From assembly GCA_032164245.1 (NCBI GenBank), contig JAVMKO010000018.1:682001-746000 (forward strand): DNA of 64,000 nt, given 5' to 3'. Source of the DNA: Sternotherus odoratus (taxonomy: Eukaryota > Chordata > Testudines > Kinosternidae). Position 1 is the stretch's first letter, and the number at the start of each line of letters is the position of its first letter. The notes under the pieces were generated by a model. The model did not search any database, was not told the DNA's origin, and saw only the letters and a list, made by a program, of their open reading frames with translations. The translations under genes were made by a program, and so were the position numbers. Positions 49,001 to 61,066 of the stretch are shown here, piece by piece.

Positions 49001-49180
49001 GATGCTGTAGTACTCACTACATTTCCAGCATCTTTCTCTCCTCTCATTTTCCCCATTCTTTCCTCACTTTGCCCTTCATCCTATTAGCAGATTAAAAGAC
49101 AGAAGAATTCCCAATTATTAGGAAACCACTTCCTGAATTACTATAACCATACGACCTCATTCATTTTAGCAACATTCTAC
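46076..49180. other. Unassigned non-coding DNA
   Basis: No gene or transposon end was recognised. A 121-codon minus frame (46594-46959) has no domain and looks like chance. Confidence 0.45.
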
Positions 49181-49182
49181 TA

Positions 49183-49319
49183 CCGTGTTTCCCCGAAAAT
49201 AAGACAGTGTCTTATATTAATTTTTGCTCCCAAAATTACATTACATTATATTACAGCGAGAGGCAAAACTGGAAGTACGTCTTATTTTCGGGGGATGTCT
49301 TACTTTCGGGGAAACAGGG
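49183..49319. mobile_element. Mariner-like MITE, TA target
   Basis: Terminal inverted repeats CCGTGTTTCCCCGAAAATAA and, from the other end, CCCTGTTTCCCCGAAAGTAA differ at two positions over 20 bp and continue into AGACA. TA flanks both sides (49181-49182, 49320-49321), fitting Tc1/mariner-type insertion. The element is 137 bp with no coding content. The phrase GAAAATAAGAC...TCTTATATTAATTTTTGCTCC is a repeat known to me from several vertebrates. Confidence 0.85.
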
Positions 49320-49321
49320 TA

Positions 49322-50735
49322 TGCATTCAGGTGTGTGCAATTTATAAGACAGTGAGACAGATTCATGCACAAGGAAAGGCAAATACATTAACTGAACCAA
49401 CCATCTGTAAATTCAGAGCAGTGTCAATCGGGAAATATGCTATTGCTATTTCATCACACCACTTACTATTATTTATTAGTTAAAATTTTTAATTATGTGA
49501 ATTCATTAGCAACATATCACCAGGGATCCTAACTAATTAGAAATAAAAGAAGGACTATGGATTTGGATCTTGAAAAGAGATATTTAGGGAAAGACCAAGT
49601 GAACTTCTCACTGTTGGTTTACCCAGAATTTTCTAGAGGATGGTATGAGAGTTTAACCAAGAAAGTAATGTGAAGAAACAGCGACCAATGATACTAACCT
49701 AGACAACGGACTTTGATACTACCAATGATCTTGGCTGACTTCGTTGTAAGTATTTTTCCATCAGCTAGAAGTATGATACCTATTTATCTTCTAGCTGCAA
49801 GCAGAGCTGACATGATCTGGCAGTGACACAAGGCAGACAGTTATTTCATGCCCTGTTAATTCCTGATGTGGTAACTACAATATCATCCCAACATTAGGAG
49901 GAGCATTTTAAAATCAGTTATCTAAATGTCCAAGTAAAGAACATCACTTCCAATTAGAACGAGACCAGAAACATAAGACCACAACTCCATGCCTGAAACA
50001 AGAGGTGCTGTGAGTTAAACTAGTAATTAATCAAGAACTTTAGACAATATTTAATTTTCTGGGGGTAACATTTAGAAGTCACGAAAATGATGATGAACTT
50101 TGCCCACAATTCAGACTGAAGGTTGTTACTGAGATTTAAGATTGCGAGCCAAATGACCTAGCAGGCAGCAACAAGACATCATCCTACAAGACGTTCATTA
50201 GAGAGTGATTCAGGGTGTTTTCAGTGTTTAGGCTGGATCATGTGGGCCTGGGATTATCCCAGAGGTGACTTCCCATAGCCACTAGACAATACAGAACACA
50301 TCACTTGCAAGCACAGGGTTTACAAATGATTTTACAGTCCTTGGGATTGAAGATACTCTTCCAACTACAGGATGAGTATAGAGTCACGTCCCTGCCATAA
50401 AAGAAAGTGAAGGAGAAGGGTTGGATTCAAATGGGTAGAAATCATCTTCATCTTCCCTCCTTAGTGTGGCTACATCTTTTTCTTTTCTTTTTTTGGCTAC
50501 TACATTGGGGAAAATATGAACAACCCTTGCTAAAAATCAGGCAGGTGTGGGAGCCTCAAAGACTCACAAAACATCTAATGGCAAAATTATAGCAATATTG
50601 ATGCTTAATCCTATACACTTAATGGAGAAGATATTTCCTCCATTTATTAGCCCAGGGCAATACAACCATAGCTCCATATGTAATAATGCTGTAAGCTGCA
50701 TAGATCCAACATTTAAATGGTCAGCCCAGCATGCA
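49322..50735. other. Unassigned non-coding DNA
   Basis: Nothing recognised. Confidence 0.5.
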
Positions 50736-50739
50736 GGAG

Positions 50740-51005
50740 CAGTGGAGAAGGCTAATCGGCTTGTATCAAGATAGGATCTTCTATGATTAAGGACCTTGTT
50801 CTATATCTTTATTAAAGAACCGATTAGATCACATCTGCAGGAGTACAAGGTCTAGATTTAGTCATCCTAGTAGAAAAAATGGTGGTAATTAAATTGGAGA
50901 CAGTTCAGTGCAGAGCAACAAAAATGATAAGCAAAAGAGGAGCAAATACGTTAGAAACACTGGCAAGATTTGGACCGTTTAATCTTGCGAAAAAGTATCC
51001 TGACA
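50740..51005 (+). mobile_element. Very old CR1-like LINE fragment
   Basis: With frame changes, translation gives 'EKANRLVSR', 'LFYIFIKEPIRSHLQEY' and 'LETVQCRATKMI', then 'LETLARFGPFNLAKK'. This matches the order of the CR1 RT C-terminus ('ALVRPHLEYCVQ', 'LERVQRRATKMI', 'RLRELGLFSLEKRR'). Numerous stops. Confidence 0.7.
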
Positions 51006-52956
51006 GAAATATTTAAAAATTGCGGAGGGTTATTAATAATTAAGCATGGCAATCCATACGATGCTGCTTTACTGAGCAGAATTAAGGAGCACAGGAGGGA
51101 ACATATATAAGAAGAGCTTATAACCTGATTCTGCCATGCAGTCAGGGTGAGCAGTACTTCAAAGCACATGCAGCCCAGTGGCATGTATCAGAGGCACTCT
51201 GGGTGGGTAGCAGAGGACTTGGATGCCCCTGCAGCACTTCATCCCTTCCCACTGGGCTCCCCAGGCTGTGCAGCCCACTCTACAGGATGCAAGGTTGGCA
51301 CTGGAGTGGGAGATTAGGTGGACCAGATACATAGTGTTCCCCACAGGAGCTTCCTCAAGAAATAGAGTTATACCTTGCTAAGCCCCTCTGCAGCCTTGCG
51401 CCCCTGGAGGAAGCAGAAGCAAACAGGGGGAATCCCAATTGACACAAGACCTCAGCTAAGGGACACAGCAAATGAGGGGGCACTGGGGTATCCCCATATA
51501 AACAGCCCTCGCCTTACCTCATCCCCCAGGGTTGGGGCAGGACCCCCAGCCGTTTGCCTGCTTCCTTCTCCACCATGGAATAATGCATGGGAATTTGTGT
51601 TCTCTCCCCACCCCACCACCAATGCCAGAAGGGGAGGATCTGGCCCAGTGAGAGCAGTCAGATTTCAGGATAAGGTACTTCTCAGAGGGAGGGAGGATGG
51701 CAGAATGTGGACCTTAAAGAATGATTTACAGGGCATTCTATTTACCTGCACCGCACTGGTACTCACACCAACAGGCACTACTCCAAAGTCAACATTACAC
51801 TTATGACAAAGTCTAAACACCTGATGGACATACCAAGCAGTTATACAACTTCCCCATTCATCTATGCCCTGTGGACATAAAAATATCTGGGCTCACATTT
51901 TCCTTTAGCACATCATTCCTAGAATACATCTCAGTAAACAGGAGAGGATAGGACATTACGTTGGGCTGCAGTACCATCACTACGCTGATTATACTCAACT
52001 GTATTTCTGTTTCATCAGACACAGACAGTGCATTTTTAAATTTTTTTCCCCAAATTCTGGTCTAGATTGGGATTTGGATGGCAGAAAACTGTCTGATGCT
52101 CAATCTGGATAAATTAGAGGTGACACTAGATAATTATTTAAGCATGTGCTTAACTTTACCCACATGAATACTCCCAATGACATCAACAGAATTATTGACA
52201 TCCTTGAAGTTAAGCAAAAGGTCTTTTAACCTACACTTGGCAAAAAGATTGCGACCATTCCTTGCCACAGTACTGTAGACCTTTGTCACCTTCGGATTAG
52301 GTTATTCTAATGCACTTGATTTGGGCGTCAACATAGATTTACCATTGTTATATGTGCTTAGAGACACTAATTATACACCGCCATCAACTACAATAGGAGT
52401 TCTAGCCACATAGCTGAGAGCAGCATTGGGACTATTAGAACAGGCACATGATTGGTATGGACTGAAAACAAACAAACAGTCTCATCAGTAAAAGTTATTT
52501 AAATATATTAATGAAACTCATGAGGCCTCCATCAGGAATGATCTTTCTAGGGAAAGGATGTACACACATGCAGGTGTTTGGGAGCATGCCCACACACACG
52601 ATTCTCTAGTCACTTTCCTAGAGGGAGTTTTCCTTGAGGCTTGTTAAGCCCTTTCCTCATTTTGGTCTTAAGTAAGGAGTAAACCCGTCTTTCGTGTTTT
52701 GAAGGACTTGATGCAGAGCAAATCATTTGTAGTAGAGGCGCCACTACTTGGGCAGCCAGGGGCACTTCCCCATGCAATTGAATAGCTTTTCCTGATGCAA
52801 GATTCAAGCAGAGGAACTGCTCCAAGGAGTCACTGTGTCATGCAAATATACATATTCTAAGAGAGATTTTTAAGCTACATCAGGATCACAATTTTGAACA
52901 GCTCAGCAAAGAACAGCAGAGCAATAAGAGGCACTTTCAAAACATTTCTTGAATTA
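51006..52956. other. Unassigned non-coding DNA
   Basis: No supported gene. A 143-codon frame (51375-51806) is Pro/Thr-rich without motif. A small 'taagcatgtgcttaac' ancient-repeat piece lies near 52140. Confidence 0.45.
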
Positions 52957-53029
52957 GGGTCCAATCCTGCTCCTACTGAAGTCAATGTAAATTCCACTCC
53001 TATTTCCAATAGGAGGAAGATCAGGTCCT
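52957..53029. repeat. Ancient short palindromic repeat
   Basis: GGTCCAATCCTGCTCCTA and TAGGAGGAAGATCAGGTCC are imperfect inverted repeats around 'ctgaagtcaatgtaaattcc', typical of an old sauropsid palindrome ('aatcctgctcc...gaagtcaatgg...'). Confidence 0.55.
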
Positions 53030-55449
53030 TGGTGTAAAATCAGGGCAAGTTACAGTGCCCTACTTGAAATTCTGAATAGCAGTCACCAAGTAGTAAGTGC
53101 TTATTAATCATATATATGTGATGGCATTGCTGCTTACCCATTTCTAAGATAAGACTTGCAAATGATTAGCAACCCATGCTTGAGATGTTTGCATGCCTTT
53201 GTAACTAACTGCTGTAGAACAGTGTGCACCTTGGAAAAACACATTTTCCAACACTTCAGTATCTTCAACAACACTCTGACTCCTTAACTATAGAGTAGGC
53301 AATATTCTGATGAAGTGAAGCCACATTTAGATCTTACTAAAAACTATAATACTGATCTTTAGGGGGAAAACAGGAATTCAGCAAATATTAAATATAGTAT
53401 TTACAACTTTACATTAACAAGAGCAATGAATGGAAGCACTGCTCTTTCACTGCTCGTTCTGCTGAAAGACAAACCCTTTGTTCTCCTACCTCCACTCCCT
53501 GGACCTTCAGTTTCATGTGATCTTCTCTGGTGGTTTTCCCATCTTTCCTCTTTTTCCAGCAATATCCATCTTTCCTATATTTCACCTTCTTCCTGTTGTA
53601 CAGTATCATAGAACCATTCTGTGGTCTGAAAGCAAGAAACAGATGAATTATGTAAAGGAACACTAGAAAAATTTATGATGAAGGATGTTTAGACCACAAA
53701 GTCTCTACAGAAAAGCAATATTCTACATTTGTCTTAGCATAATTTTTCACCTTTGATTGCTGCTCACCAGATTAACTATGTTTTATGGTCTGCAAAAATT
53801 TACTTGGAATTTTGTACCTAATGAATTAAATGTGTCAATGATGGTTATAAAAAAAGATCCAGTTAGTACTATCCACTGTCTGACCATGATACATTACCCA
53901 TAGGCTGAGCTATGCTCTAAAAATAGAAGAAAAAGAAGGTGAAGGAGAAAAGATGCTGCTTACTTTATGGTACACAGTCTCTCATCTATTTTTTTAAAGG
54001 AACTTCTACTACATCTTTTAATCCATCAACCCGGATTAGGTAATAAGTAGGTTTAACAGCAGTTGAATGAATATGTTAGCAAAAAAATAAATAGAAAAGG
54101 CATTCATTTATACCAGACTACATGGTATTCATTGCACGCACTTTAGATCAATGTTAGACCTAAAATAGCTCTTTCATTTTTGTTCTTCATCTTAACTTCA
54201 AAGCTTTCTGAACACATTTTCCACTTAGGAATCATCTATTGAAATTTTGGGATATCAATAGGTAAGCATAACTATTTCTCCAATATACAGCAGTTAATAT
54301 CTTTTTGGTACACTACAATATTTAGTTGAAATGTTTCATCATATGCTAAACTGATATAGCAGAAATGCCATTTTTCTGTAACATTAAAAAAGTCACTAAA
54401 AAGACACCATGCATCACTTGCAGACATCAGTAACGTAGATGGTTGCAAAAATTTACAGTGGTACATTAGTCACAGTAATTTGGCTTTGGAACATGAAGAA
54501 CAGAAAGAAATACAACAGCACTAGCAGCAGCAGCAGCAATAAACAACTCTCATAGAAAAGCTTTTGTTGGCGACATTTGATAAAGTAAAACTCCTGAACT
54601 TGTATAAGCAAAACAAATTAACATACAGAAACCTTTGAGGAAAAATCTACACAATGTACTTCACACAAATTTTTACAGAATTCAATTTTAAAAAACATTT
54701 TTCTGTCTGGGTACCTGTATTTTCAGAAGGAGAAAAGAATTATTTGAAACTAGCAAATGCTACTAAACATTTTCAGTGCCAGCAGAGAGTTTCAATATAG
54801 CTCCCAGCCAAGAAAGCTCTTTAAACAAGCCAAATTAAGTGGTCTGTTTATACAATATTGGCTTGTAGTTTCAAAGCCACACCAGAGGTGAAAAAAGAAA
54901 TATTTAGACCAGCTGGAAAAATATCTCCCCAACCACCGCCCCACTTTTATGCTTCAAACATAGCTAGATAGATAAATAAAAGAATATCATCTTATTCAGA
55001 TTTTCTACAAAAATGCAGAGTGCCACTATTTGAAAGTGTTTACATGTATCAATGTTTTATTACATAGGAATAATGCAGTAATGAAATAGTAACTGCTGTA
55101 AGTGGTTTAATAGCAATTCACACCAACACTGGACTAAAGTCTCAATTCAGCTCAGGTTATCATTGTACACCATATGCTATGGACATGCTTCTTCTGAGCC
55201 ATACCTTAGCTGAAATGATCTAGAGTCTAGACTAAGCTAATATCCTGGTCTTCATTGTATGTCAAAACAACGCTCATAAACAATGTGGAGAGACTGTGAC
55301 AATATAACATACCCGTTTTCTGCTTCTGCACTTGGTCCTCGCCTTCATGTATATAAGTAAAGCAAGGTTCATCCTGAAATACTACCTAATCTGCCCTGCG
55401 AGGTATACAGAATCAGACCCACCATATGGAACACACCTAACATGGACAT
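53030..55449. other. Unassigned AT-rich DNA
   Basis: No gene or transposon end. A short AGC triplet run lies at 54523-54538. Confidence 0.5.
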
Positions 55450-56442
55450 GGGGCCGGTGTAACTACTAGGTGAATTAGGCGGCCACGTAGGGTGCCAGGA
55501 TTTGGGGGCTGCAAAAAGCAATGCCCCAATTTTTTGATTTACACTATAGCTGGAAAACAACAAGTTAAAATGCATGTTCAATGACATTTCTCTTTTCTTT
55601 ATTCATTCCTTCTCTCGTATGTTACAGGTCTAGTCTACGCCAGCTCTGCGTTGCAGGCACAAGCGTACTGCTTCACTACGGTACAAAGTGGCAATGACAT
55701 CATTTTTCTTGTTGCGTGCAGCCATTACCCATTCTGACAGGCTGTTTATAATGCTAAGTTTACTAGTTTTCAGAGGTTGTCAACTGAGGTGAACAATTTT
55801 TGTTAAGTTGTTTCAGATCTAAGACTCTGTCAAGTGCTGCTACATCATCATTTTGCTAATACTGTGTGTCAAATAAGTATTTGAGTGTATGTTTATGTGC
55901 GAAGATGCATGCGTAGGTTGTTGAAATCTGTCATATTGATATTGTCAGTTGTATGACGGAGTATCCACCACTAAATTTTATTAACAACAATAATTGGATA
56001 TTCTAAAGGTAGAATAAAATGTAGTAGGATTTTGATATGAAAGAATGAAGGAAGGAAGTTTTCTGATTACATCAACATTGCTTAATTTTAAGGAAATCAT
56101 CTAGATCTCTTAATCAATGTTTACGTCAAATAGTTGATGAAATTCAAATAGTGACTCATAGTACGTGATATGTGTTCTCTATCCTTTACTTTTAATAGTG
56201 AACAAGAAAAAGAACCGATAGGAATAAAATTTCATATTTTCATTAAATATGTAGACTAAATAATGAAATTAATAAATTTTCAAGCCGAATGTGTATTAAT
56301 TCTAATGAACAATGCCACATTATGCAGTATTCATTTTTGAAAGTTAATAAGCAGCGATGCTTCTGGGGGGGTGGGGATGGAGGGGGAGCCACAAGGTTGA
56401 AGTTTCGCTTAGGGCTCAAAATATCCTTGCACCAGCCCTGCA
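55450..56442. mobile_element. DNA transposon, about 1 kb, non-autonomous
   Basis: The left end GGGGCCGGTGTAACTACTAG and the right end, read inward from the opposite strand, AGGGCTGGTGCAAGGATATT share a GGGCYGGTGYAA inverted terminus. The left subterminal part ('aggcggccacgtagggtgccaggatttgggggc') and the right subterminal part ('gggggagccacaaggttgaagtttcgcttagggctc') match a repeat I recall from turtles. No transposase frame survives. A target duplication was not found, so the superfamily is left open (hAT possible). Confidence 0.6.
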
Positions 56443-56894
56443 CGGACAAGAAACCTGACTGAATTCTATTTCTAAATATAGAGAAAAGACACCCTAACAG
56501 CCAGTTTTCTGTCACTTTTAAGCCAAACAATAATGTCCGCCATGTTGGCTTTTCTTCTGTGAGGCCTATATTCACTAACCAAAATTCTTTCACCACCTCG
56601 TTTGCAAAAAGCAAGTGAGGAACGTGACTTCCTTCATGGCTTGTACTGGGCCAAGCTACTGTAAGGCAAAAGATCATGTACAGCCTCAGTGCACAATTCT
56701 CCACATGCAAAGCTGCTAGGAACTGAAGTGTCTGTTCCAGAGTCTGGGCTGAGAGTAATTAATATTATGCAAATCCATACTTCTCTACCTGCTACTCAGA
56801 TGGGCTGGAGCATCGAGATGAGCACCTCCAGTTTCTCTGATTTTTTGTTTGTTTGTTTGGGCTTTTAAGGGCTTTTCTAAACATTTTAACACTC
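56443..56894. other. Unassigned non-coding DNA
   Basis: Nothing recognised. Confidence 0.5.
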
Positions 56895-56944
56895 ATCTTG
56901 GTGGCACCTAAAGGCCTCATCCAGCTGGATGCCAAAACAAAGTT

Positions 56945-56984
56945 GCATCCGACGAAGTGGGTATTAGCCCACGAAAGCTTATGC
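56945..56984 (+). ncRNA. Candidate hammerhead-like RNA motif
   Basis: GCAT, CCGACGAA, GTGGGTATTAGCCCAC hairpin, GAAAGCTT, ATGC: the intact 40-nt form, located at the very 5' edge of this PLE copy. Same caveats as for the other copies. Confidence 0.4.
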
Positions 56985-57071
56985 TTCAAAACTTTATAGT
57001 TAGTCTTTAAGGTGCCACAGGACTCTTTGTTACCTCTGCTATTCCAAACTAACATGGCTACCTCTCTGATT
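56945..57071 (+). mobile_element. Short Penelope-like element 3' end, TSD 12-13 bp
   Basis: The copy starts exactly at the 40-nt motif (GCATCCGACGAAGTGGG) and runs through GGTGCCACAGGACTCTTTG to the tail CCAAACTAACATGGCTACCTC. CAAAACAAAGTT (56933-56944) and CAAAACACAAGTT (57072-57084) flank it, a target duplication differing by one base. The flanks are an ancient repeat whose two halves resume on either side. No coding content. Confidence 0.88.
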
Positions 57072-57189
57072 CAAAACACAAGTTATAGTCCCAGCCCCAA
57101 AGAGCTTTTAGTCTGACTAGCACATCGTCACAAAATGTTTCCATATCAACTCTGTTTCACAGCTCCATTACTCTTTGTTAATATTTATA

Positions 57190-57300
57190 CTTAGATAGCA
57201 CCCAGAGGCTACAATCAGTCCCAGTACAAACATGCATGACGTTTCTGTCCAAAAGAGTTCAAAACCTAAGCAAACCAGTAACAGAAAGAGCAGGAAGAGA
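57190..57300 (+). repeat. Second ancient L3/MIR-like fragment
   Basis: 'tatacttagatagcacccagaggctacaatcagtcccagtacaaaca' followed by 'gtccaaaagagttcaaaacct' repeats the layout of the element at 56895-57130, so two copies lie in tandem order. Confidence 0.5.
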
Positions 57301-58970
57301 GATGGGTATAGTCTCAGGTATACATGTGCAATTCCTAAGTGCCAACTATTCTCATCTGCCCCAAGACGTTATTAATTAGCTGATTTTAAGCATTTTAGAA
57401 GAGATGGGTCTAAGAGGAGAGGTTTGAAGGAGGAGGGGTTATTTTTAGTAAAAGTCACGGAATTTCAAACACACACACACAAAAACAACTTTTCTTCTGT
57501 TACACAGCATGGAACACAGTAAGACGCCACTGGACAACACATAGCTAATATGGTTTGGTTAAAAGTCTAGTAAGTTACAACCTTCTGTTCCCCTTTTTCT
57601 CTATTTTAAAAAAATGCCTCTTACAAATCTTGTGAAAGTCTCTGACTTTGATAGCAGTGTTTCAAGTTGGTTTAATGCCTATAGAAAACAGCTGTTTCTT
57701 GAATATCTTCATAAAAATGAAGAACAATTTTAACCTGATATAAATTGTTCCTATATTTCTTTCTTGTTGTAAGAAAAAATAGCAAAGGTATGTCTCCTGT
57801 GCTTATCTCTGTCTCACACAAACACAGCCAGGAGTAATAAATTGATGGTTACAGCAAGGCTGAAGAGATCAAGATCTGATACAAATCCTCAGAATTCACA
57901 ATTGGTATATTACAAAACCCAATCTCATCTAAGGGCTTTGCCTGTATACTTACACTCAGGAATACCACTCAAACTTTTACAGGATATTCAAGATTTTAGG
58001 AGGAAGAAAGTTGCATATCTGAACTTAGATTCTTCGGTGATCATAGTTTCTTACTGGACTATTCTAGTTTATGTTTATAGGAGGTTTGCAAGGAAAATAA
58101 AGTAAACCTGTGCTGCATTTGGTCAGATATGAAAAGCAATTGTTTTTTTTTTATTCTTCACCTGGAACCATAGCAATAATAAGTACCGGGTAGTACTAGG
58201 ATGGAAACACCAATTTACTTTATTTGATTAGCTCCTAGTTTGCAGCTCCACAGCCATCTACATTTCATTAAAATAAGTCTATATTGGAAATAATAAAATA
58301 GTATTTTAATATTATTGCATAATGGAAACAATACGAACCAAAATAATCTAGAAATATTGTAATCTCTAGCTCCTCATGCAGTTTTACTGCTGATATTGGT
58401 CAGGCTAATTAAAAGAATACTGGCGACATATTTGTCATGTTTCACATTTAAGTGATATTCAGTATTTTAAAACAATACATGGTTCTGATAATAATTACTC
58501 AATTACTATAGTTACATAAAACCAGTACTTCAAAAATTACTTTTTGCTTTTAACGATACATGTGCTATATTTGTGACAGCTTTCCATCAACAGAAAGCAT
58601 CATAGTTATTAAAACTAGGTAATATTTCTTTGCTTGTGCATTTTAATATCTAGAAATGAAACATTCACTAATGTCTGATAAACCAAAAATATCTCCTTGT
58701 TATCTCCTTTATAATTCTGACCCATAGACCGAGCCATAGCTGAGCATGTAATTAGCTGACTATATAGGCAGCTGTGACATAAGGTCTGTCAAATTTTGAA
58801 ATCTTGGAGTCTAATTATTTTTTTAAGTGGGAATTCTATTCACATGTTCTAGTTACATCAGATGGCTCTTAAAGGGATATATTTATGGATACATACACAT
58901 TTGAGAATGTTTAAGCAGATATTGGCATGCCTTGTACCTGAGTTTCCTCTATATATGGAGTTCTGATGGG
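57301..58970. other. Unassigned AT-rich DNA
   Basis: No gene or transposon end. A short CA run lies at 57470-57481. Confidence 0.5.
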
Positions 58971-58974
58971 TTCT

Positions 58975-59465
58975 GAGAGCTTGGGGAGGGGAAGGCAGGG
59001 TCTGGGGGAGCCCAGGGCTGGTGAAGACTCAGATCCTAAAGAGGGAAAGGGAGGGACAGGTGGGCAAGCAGTAGGAGCCCTTGGCCTGTGTGGGGCTCTG
59101 GGAGCCTGAGGTGGGGAGAGGCAGTGGGAGTGCAAAGCCTGTGGGGGCCCTGGGAGACTGGAACAGCTCCCTCACCCACCATCATTTCCTTACCAGCCAC
59201 GGTCCCTTTCCCTGCTGAGGGGCTTACGGTGCCTAGAGCGAGCGGAGATGGGGGAGGCAGACCAGCACTCCCCACTCACCAGCAATAGGAATTGCACCTG
59301 CTGCTCGGAGCCAAGGCAATGTGAGGGCAGGGTGATGGGACAGAGCAGACGGGGTTTGTGCAGCCCGAGATGCAGGCCCCGAGGCTGCTCTGGTGATGCT
59401 GAGCTGAGGCCTAGCGTGCCGCGTGGGGCCTGGTGGATACTCTTCAGAGGGCCTGCTGCAAGGTG
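58975..59465. other. GC-rich patch in AT-rich surroundings
   Basis: A sharply GC-richer block of about 490 bp with CpG near 59.23-59.43 kb. Open frames run on both strands at once, as expected from base composition, with no domain. It is possibly transposon-internal sequence or a CpG-island-like patch. Confidence 0.4.
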
Positions 59466-59850
59466 AGGTTAATGGAAAAGCGGTTTCTGTTTCCACGTGT
59501 ATTTATTCTTTAAGGTCCCTTACTTCTCTACAGGGGTGACCTGGAATACCACACTGGCAGCCAAGCAAACCTTCTCCACACTCTCGCTACAGCGCTCCCC
59601 ATTTCTCCCCCCTAGGAAATGGATTGAGGGCTGAAATTTGAACTACAAAGCAGAGCTCCTAGGTTTGAGGATCTGGTGGGGAGAGGAAGGATGGTATAGT
59701 TTCAGAGTGGGAAACAGGGAGTGTGGAAAAAGGAAAATATTTTTAAGCAAATATCTGCAATTCTACTGTGTAAATATAGACTGTATGTTTATTTCCAAGT
59801 ATCTACCGTCATGGGCTATCTTGAATTTTCATGAACATGTCTGTCTAGAG

Positions 59851-60031
59851 CAGCGGTTTTCAACCTTTTTCATTTGCGGACTCAAACATTTTCAACCGCA
59901 GGTGGGGACCCCTCTGGAAATCTTAGATGTAGTCTGCAGACCCCAGGCATCCATGGACCACAGGCTGAAAACCACTGTTCTATGGCAATGCAACCTTTCA
60001 CAGACCCCTGAGACACAGTTGTAAACCACTG
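59851..60031. mobile_element. hAT-type MITE with 8-bp TSD
   Basis: Terminal inverted repeats CAGCGGTTTTCAAC and, from the right, CAGTGGTTTACAAC. The 8-bp flanks are GTCTAGAG (59843-59850) and GTCAAGAG (60032-60039), one mismatch. The 8-bp duplication and CAG(C/T)GGTT ends are typical of hAT non-autonomous elements. Length 181 bp, no coding content. An internal 'gaaaaccactgtt' repeats the end sequence. Confidence 0.85.
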
Positions 60032-60039
60032 GTCAAGAG

Positions 60040-60934
60040 GGCAGAAATAGGGAGATAGGAATTATTGTAACTACATAAAATACAAGAGTCCAGATATATT
60101 TTTGTAACATATTTAAAGAAATACGTTGCTTATATTTGTCGGGAATTAATTATGCATTATTGATTGTTTATTGCTATTGAATATTGATTTATTAATTGTA
60201 TATTATTTAATTTCAGATGTCATTATCCCTAATGTACACTTAATAAAAAGAAAAGACGGGAGACTATATCCCCTCTGGAGTGGGTCATTAATCAAATGCA
60301 GGCCAACAGAAAGCCCTGTTTTCTTTTTTTCCATACTACTGTCTTGCACACTGAATACATTTATCAACCAGAGATACAAAAGGACAGTGGTGAATAAAGT
60401 AATTTAATTGTATCCCTTCAAGTGGAGAGGCACTGGAAACTGACCCTGACTATATGCAAATACTGAAAGCATGTGTTATGTGAAACAAAAATGATCTATA
60501 ATTACTACAGCTGTGCTGCCCAGAGCAATGCCAATAATACAGGGCTGCTAATTTTTCATCTGAATAAAATGTTTTTCAGGCCCCCACAGAGTGGTAGCTT
60601 GCCCTTGTATTGAGCTTAAATGTAGCACACAGGTGTTTTCTGCCCACAAAATCAGTCTTTTTATAAATAATTATAATGTTGGGATGGAACATGCTAGCAG
60701 CATGTGTCTGTAACACCACATCCTCTTAGCAGGTTACTAGGGAAAATAGAAGTGTAAGTGTGTTCTGCTGGCTCTCACACACTGTTTACTCGTTACTTGA
60801 GCTGAATGAAAAAATCTGAACTTTTTGTTCCAAAAAAACCAACCCCTTCATTTTCTATGAAATTACAGTATCAATGCCTACCTTGGTGCCTGTTCCCGAA
60901 ATAGACAGTGATAACTGAGATCCTGGCTGCACTG
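60040..60934. other. Unassigned AT-rich DNA
   Basis: Nothing recognised. Confidence 0.5.
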
Positions 60935-60936
60935 TA

Positions 60937-61055
60937 GGGTGACCAGACAGCAACTGTGAAAAATTGGGATGGGGGTGGTGGGTAATAGGAGCCTATATAA
61001 GAAAAAGACCCAAAAATCGGGTCTGTCTTTATAAAATCAGGACATCTGGTTGCCC
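60937..61055. mobile_element. TA-flanked MITE
   Basis: Ends GGGTGACCAGAC and, from the right, GGGCAACCAGATG form imperfect inverted repeats with TA at 60935-60936 and 61056-61057. The inside 'ataggagcctatataagaaaaagacccaaaaatcgg' is a phrase of a frequent sauropsid MITE. Length 119 bp, non-coding. Confidence 0.75.
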
Positions 61056-61066
61056 TACTCTACTGA

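Larger units (their letters stand above)
56895..57130 (+). repeat. Ancient L3/MIR-like repeat interrupted by a PLE
   Basis: The left piece (56895-56944, 'ggtggcacctaaaggcctcatccag') and right piece (57085-57130, 'tatagtcccagccccaaagagcttttagtct') are the two halves of the common amniote repeat 'tagcacctagaggcc...agtccctgccccaaagagcttacagtct'. The PLE at 56945-57071 and its target duplication lie between them. Confidence 0.65.

Noticed and set aside
51375..51806. 143-codon Pro/Thr-rich frame
   Set aside because: No domain, and the composition fits locally C-rich non-coding DNA.
54523..54538. AGC triplet run
   Set aside because: Only about five units, and not unusual in vertebrate DNA.
56243..56710. 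155-codon minus-strand frame
   Set aside because: Overlaps the end of the 1-kb DNA transposon and unassigned sequence. No domain.
56945..56984. Idea that ribozyme cleavage creates the common 5' boundary of short PLE copies
   Set aside because: A hammerhead in this motif would cut near its 3' side (after AGCTC/AGCTT), about 35 nt from the observed GCAT boundary, so cleavage alone does not explain it.
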